From contig JALOLX010000172.1 of the NCBI GenBank assembly GCA_025455765.1, positions 1 to 8,105 on the forward strand: a stretch of 8,105 nucleotides of DNA. The letters run 5' to 3'. Shown here one piece after another: positions 6,375 to 8,105 of the stretch. Made by a program: the position numbers and the translations under genes. This stretch comes from Flavobacteriales bacterium (GTDB lineage Bacteria > Bacteroidota > Bacteroidia > Flavobacteriales_F > PHOS-HE28). The notes under the pieces were generated by a model, which saw only the letters and a program-made list of their open reading frames with translations, was not told where the DNA came from and searched no databases. How positions within the stretch are numbered: position 1 is the stretch's first letter; every line of letters starts with the position of its first letter.

Positions 6375-6400
6375 ACCGTTCGGCCTTGCAGGTCAACGGT
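6375..6400. terminator. Possible stem-loop between the convergent genes
   Basis: Just after the lhgO stop, ACCGTT (6375-6380) pairs with AACGGT (6395-6400). After one bulged C, GGCC (6382-6385) pairs with GGTC (6391-6394), including one G-T pair, around the loop TTGCA. No T run follows on either strand, so it is not a canonical intrinsic terminator. Its place between two convergent stop codons makes a role at the RNA 3' end plausible. Confidence 0.35.
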
Positions 6401-6418
6401 CCTTCAGGCAAGAAAGGA

Positions 6419-6961
6419 TCATACGATACGGTACTCCGCAGCCACTTCGCTCCAGTCCCAGAGGAAGTAGCCCATCAGGCCGTTGAGGCGCTTGAGCACG
6501 ATGGGGTTCGGTGCGCGCTGCTCGCGGAAGTACACATCCTGGAAGCAGAACAGATCATACTCGGTGAAGAGCACCTTCGCCATGGCGTAGACCGTGTTCT
6601 TGCTGGGGAAGTTCAGCCGCTCCATCCGGCTGCGCAACGCGCTCACTTCGCCTTCCAACGTGGTGGTGTCCAGCTCCATCGCCGCAGCGAACTTGGAGAT
6701 GCACAAGCTCTGTACCCGCTTGTCCGTGCCAGGGCCCAAGGCGCGTCCCATCTCGATGAGGTTGCCGGCCAGCAGGATCTTCGCGAATGCCGCGTCGTTC
6801 GTGGGTTCCAGCTCTGGTGCCACGACGAACTCAGGCGACTCGTTCACTTCCGCACAGATCAACGGGAAACCCTGCTCGGTGAACTCGAACAGGGCATGGA
6901 TGAACGCGTTCGCCAGCTTCTCCTCTGCGATCTTCCTCTTTCCGAACAACGCTGTCAGCAT
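6419..6961 (-). CDS. Conserved hypothetical protein, 180 aa, function unknown
   Basis: I do not recognise a characterised family, although the style resembles an uncharacterised protein family I associate with Bacteroidota. It has no signal peptide and no membrane segment, so it is probably cytoplasmic. The N-terminus (MLTALFGKRKIAEEKLANAF) has the short hydrophobic-then-basic start seen in several such proteins. The most motif-like parts are EQGFPLICAEVNESPEFV (29-46), AKILLAGNLIEMG (60-72), FPSKNTVYAMAKVLF (118-132), PNPIVLKRL (151-159) and FLWDW (166-170). These look like a mainly helical fold with a conserved C-terminal half. The ATG at 6961 is preferred: the frame stays open to 7372, but the extension is Arg/Ser-rich and lies antisense to the porin gene. 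It converges on lhgO and is divergent from the porin gene, sharing a 139-base control region with it. Coding use looks normal; the function cannot be inferred. Confidence 0.8.
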   Translation of the reverse strand: MLTALFGKRKIAEEKLANAFIHALFEFTEQGFPLICAEVNESPEFVVAPELEPTNDAAFAKILLAGNLIEMGRALGPGTDKRVQSLCISKFAAAMELDTTTLEGEVSALRSRMERLNFPSKNTVYAMAKVLFTEYDLFCFQDVYFREQRAPNPIVLKRLNGLMGYFLWDWSEVAAEYRIV

Positions 6962-6978
6962 GGTGCTTTCCGTTCCCG

Positions 6979-6987
6979 CGAAGTTCG
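6979..6987 (-). promoter_or_regulatory. CGAANTTCG element, left copy, before the hypothetical gene
   Basis: Read on the minus strand this is CGAACTTCG, ending 17 bases before the start at 6961. A copy lies at 7077-7085, 15 bases before the porin start on the other strand. The element is itself a palindrome with a free centre base. ACTTCG resembles the end of the TACCTTCG element before lhgO, so it may be part of a promoter or an operator. Confidence 0.35.
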
Positions 6988-7025
6988 ATGGACCGCGCGC
7001 ACTGATCGATGAACATGTCGCTGGT

Positions 7026-7037
7026 CTTGTTAACAAG
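7026..7037. promoter_or_regulatory. Perfect 12-base palindrome CTTGTTAACAAG in the divergent intergenic region
   Basis: The palindrome is centred at 7031.5. The midpoint between the two divergent start codons (6961 and 7101) is 7031. It is followed on the plus strand by TTATCCACC (7039-7047), one base different from the classic DnaA box TTATCCACA. A regulator acting on both genes is a reasonable guess; no known operator is recognised. Confidence 0.4.
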
Positions 7038-7076
7038 GTTATCCACCTTCGGCCTGCAACATCCTTCCGCATCCAG

Positions 7077-7093
7077 CGAACTTCGTTCTTTTG
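7077..7093 (+). promoter_or_regulatory. CGAACTTCG element and overlapping -7-like sequence before the porin gene
   Basis: CGAACTTCG (7077-7085) is directly followed by TTCTTTTG (7086-7093), which matches five of the six fixed positions of TAnnTTTG. The latter ends only seven bases before the ATG at 7101, giving a nearly leaderless transcript, as at the MFS gene. No -33 element is clear. Confidence 0.4.
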
Positions 7094-7100
7094 TCGGGCG

Positions 7101-8105
7101 ATGTACCACCGTTCCATCCCCTGGCTATTGGGCCTTTGGCTGCTCCTACCCGCCACGCTCCATGCCCAGACCGAGCGCGATGAACATGCGCTGCTCGATG
7201 CGAAGAACGGCATCAGCATCGCCCAGGACTCCATGTTCCTGCTCAACCTGCGCTTCCGCATGCAGAGCAGACTTGGCTTCACGTCGGTGGCGGGCGATGA
7301 CCTCAGTGCGGAGTCCGTGGATGGGCGCATCCGCCGCTTGCGCCTGCGCTTCGATGGCTTCGTGCTCAACAAGCGCTTCCGCTACTACCTCCAACTGTCC
7401 TTCGCCCGATCGGACATCGACCTGGAATCCGGTGCGCCCCAGACCGTGCGCGATGCCATGGTGTACTACCACGCTTCCAAGAACTTCTACCTGGGCTTCG
7501 GACAGAGCAAGTTGCCCGGTAACCGGCAGCGGGTGATCTCTTCTGGCAACCTGCAATTCCCCGACCGGTCCATCGCCAATGGCCTGTACACGCTGGACCG
7601 CGATTTCGGACTCTTTGGCTATTGGACGGTGCCGGTTGGCGCGCAGGAGGTGCAGATCAAGGGTGCGTTCACCACGGGCGATGGCCGCGGAACAGCACCG
7701 GGCGATGCGGGCATGGCCTACACAGGTCGCGTGGAATGGCTGCCGCTGGGGCGCTTCACCAACAATGGCGACTACTCCGAAGGCGACCTGGAAATGGAAC
7801 CCAAGCCCCGCTTGAGCATCGGAGCAGGATACAGCGCCAACGACAATGCCTACCGCACCGGTGGCCAGCTGGGCACCGAGCTGTACGCCCCGCGCGACAT
7901 CAACACCTTCATCGCCGATCTGATGTTCAAGTACCGCGGTTGGGCTGTGCTGGGCGAGTACTTCGATCGCCGCAGCTCCAACCCCATCACGGTCAGCGAT
8001 GAAGGATCGGTCCGCTTCGTAAGCACCGGCACAGGCATCAACGCGCAGCTGAGCCGCTATTTCCGCAGCCGCTTTGAAGTGGCCACCCGTTACACCCGCA
8101 CCACA
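7101..8105 (+). CDS. Phosphate-selective-type porin (Porin_O_P family), N-terminal 335 aa, 3' end outside window
   Basis: This is an outer-membrane channel of the OprO/OprP-like family. In Pseudomonas, members take up phosphate or polyphosphate; in Bacteroidota the substrate is usually unproven. The frame stays open from the ATG at 7101 to the last base, so the C-terminus is missing. A signal peptide is present (IPWLLGLWLLLPATLHAQ, cleavage near residues 22-23). The mature part shows the family pattern: an N-terminal strand LLNLRFRMQSRLGF (47-60), then RRLRLRFDGFVLNKRFRYYL (78-97) and MVYYHASKNFYLGFGQSKLP (120-139). These are followed by RQRVISSGNLQFPDRSIANG (142-161) and repeated amphipathic strands such as RLSIGAGYS (237-245) and FEVATRYTR (325-333). 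There is no pho-type regulator or phosphate transporter nearby to support a phosphate role. It shares a compact control region with the hypothetical gene on the other strand. Confidence 0.9.
   Translation, partial: MYHRSIPWLLGLWLLLPATLHAQTERDEHALLDAKNGISIAQDSMFLLNLRFRMQSRLGFTSVAGDDLSAESVDGRIRRLRLRFDGFVLNKRFRYYLQLSFARSDIDLESGAPQTVRDAMVYYHASKNFYLGFGQSKLPGNRQRVISSGNLQFPDRSIANGLYTLDRDFGLFGYWTVPVGAQEVQIKGAFTTGDGRGTAPGDAGMAYTGRVEWLPLGRFTNNGDYSEGDLEMEPKPRLSIGAGYSANDNAYRTGGQLGTELYAPRDINTFIADLMFKYRGWAVLGEYFDRRSSNPITVSDEGSVRFVSTGTGINAQLSRYFRSRFEVATRYTRTT

Noticed and set aside
7039..7047. TTATCCACC as a DnaA box marking a replication origin.
   Set aside because: It is a single box with one mismatch, with no cluster of boxes, no AT-rich unwinding region and no dnaA or other origin-linked gene nearby.
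6962..7372. N-terminal extension of the minus-strand hypothetical protein (open frame to 7372).
   Set aside because: The extension is Arg/Ser/Met-rich, lies antisense to the porin gene and crosses the divergent promoter region. The start at 6961 gives a compact, sensible protein.
7009..7536. Plus-strand frame of 175 codons overlapping the porin gene.
   Set aside because: It is an out-of-frame shadow. The porin frame starting at 7101 has a signal peptide and Porin_O_P pattern and stays open to the window end, while this frame is Ser/Cys/Arg-rich noise.

Overview
The window looks like chromosomal DNA of a fairly GC-rich member of the Bacteroidota, probably a Flavobacteriales-type lineage. The aconitase is of the mitochondrial type. 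The outer-membrane proteins (a Porin_O_P porin, a small beta-barrel and an OmpA-domain protein with a galactose-binding-like front end) are types common in Bacteroidota. Start codons lack a clear Shine-Dalgarno sequence, and TAnnTTTG-like promoter elements sit very close to several starts. The taxonomic call is inferred from protein style and signals, not from a marker gene.

Layout: 1-1152 is the C-terminal half of aconitase (+), cut by the window edge. 1153-1579 is a 427-base stretch with no convincing gene. A minus-strand intrinsic terminator (1580-1611) ends a 210-aa outer-membrane beta-barrel gene (1640-2272, -). A 197-base divergent region follows, then an exported OmpA-domain protein (2470-3630, +) ended by a strong intrinsic terminator (3649-3682). 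Next come a UMF1/Atg22-like MFS transporter (3709-5067, +) and an L-2-hydroxyglutarate oxidase (lhgO, 5130-6374, +). A conserved hypothetical gene (6419-6961, -) converges on lhgO and is divergent from a phosphate-selective-type porin (7101-8105, +) that runs off the right edge.

Functionally, the window mixes central carbon metabolism (aconitase in the TCA cycle; LhgO, which clears L-2-hydroxyglutarate made by side reactions on 2-oxoglutarate) with envelope and transport genes. The two strong terminators and the strand changes suggest mostly single-gene transcription units, not one functional operon. The MFS gene and lhgO could be co-transcribed, but each has its own promoter-like element sharing a 13-base identical core.

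I found no mobile element, CRISPR array, tRNA, rRNA or defence system, and nothing amounting to a new multi-gene system. The most notable signals are the symmetric divergent control region at 6962-7100, the repeated CACCGCGTACCTT promoter core, a perfect 18-base tandem duplication inside lhgO, and the uncharacterised 180-aa gene.
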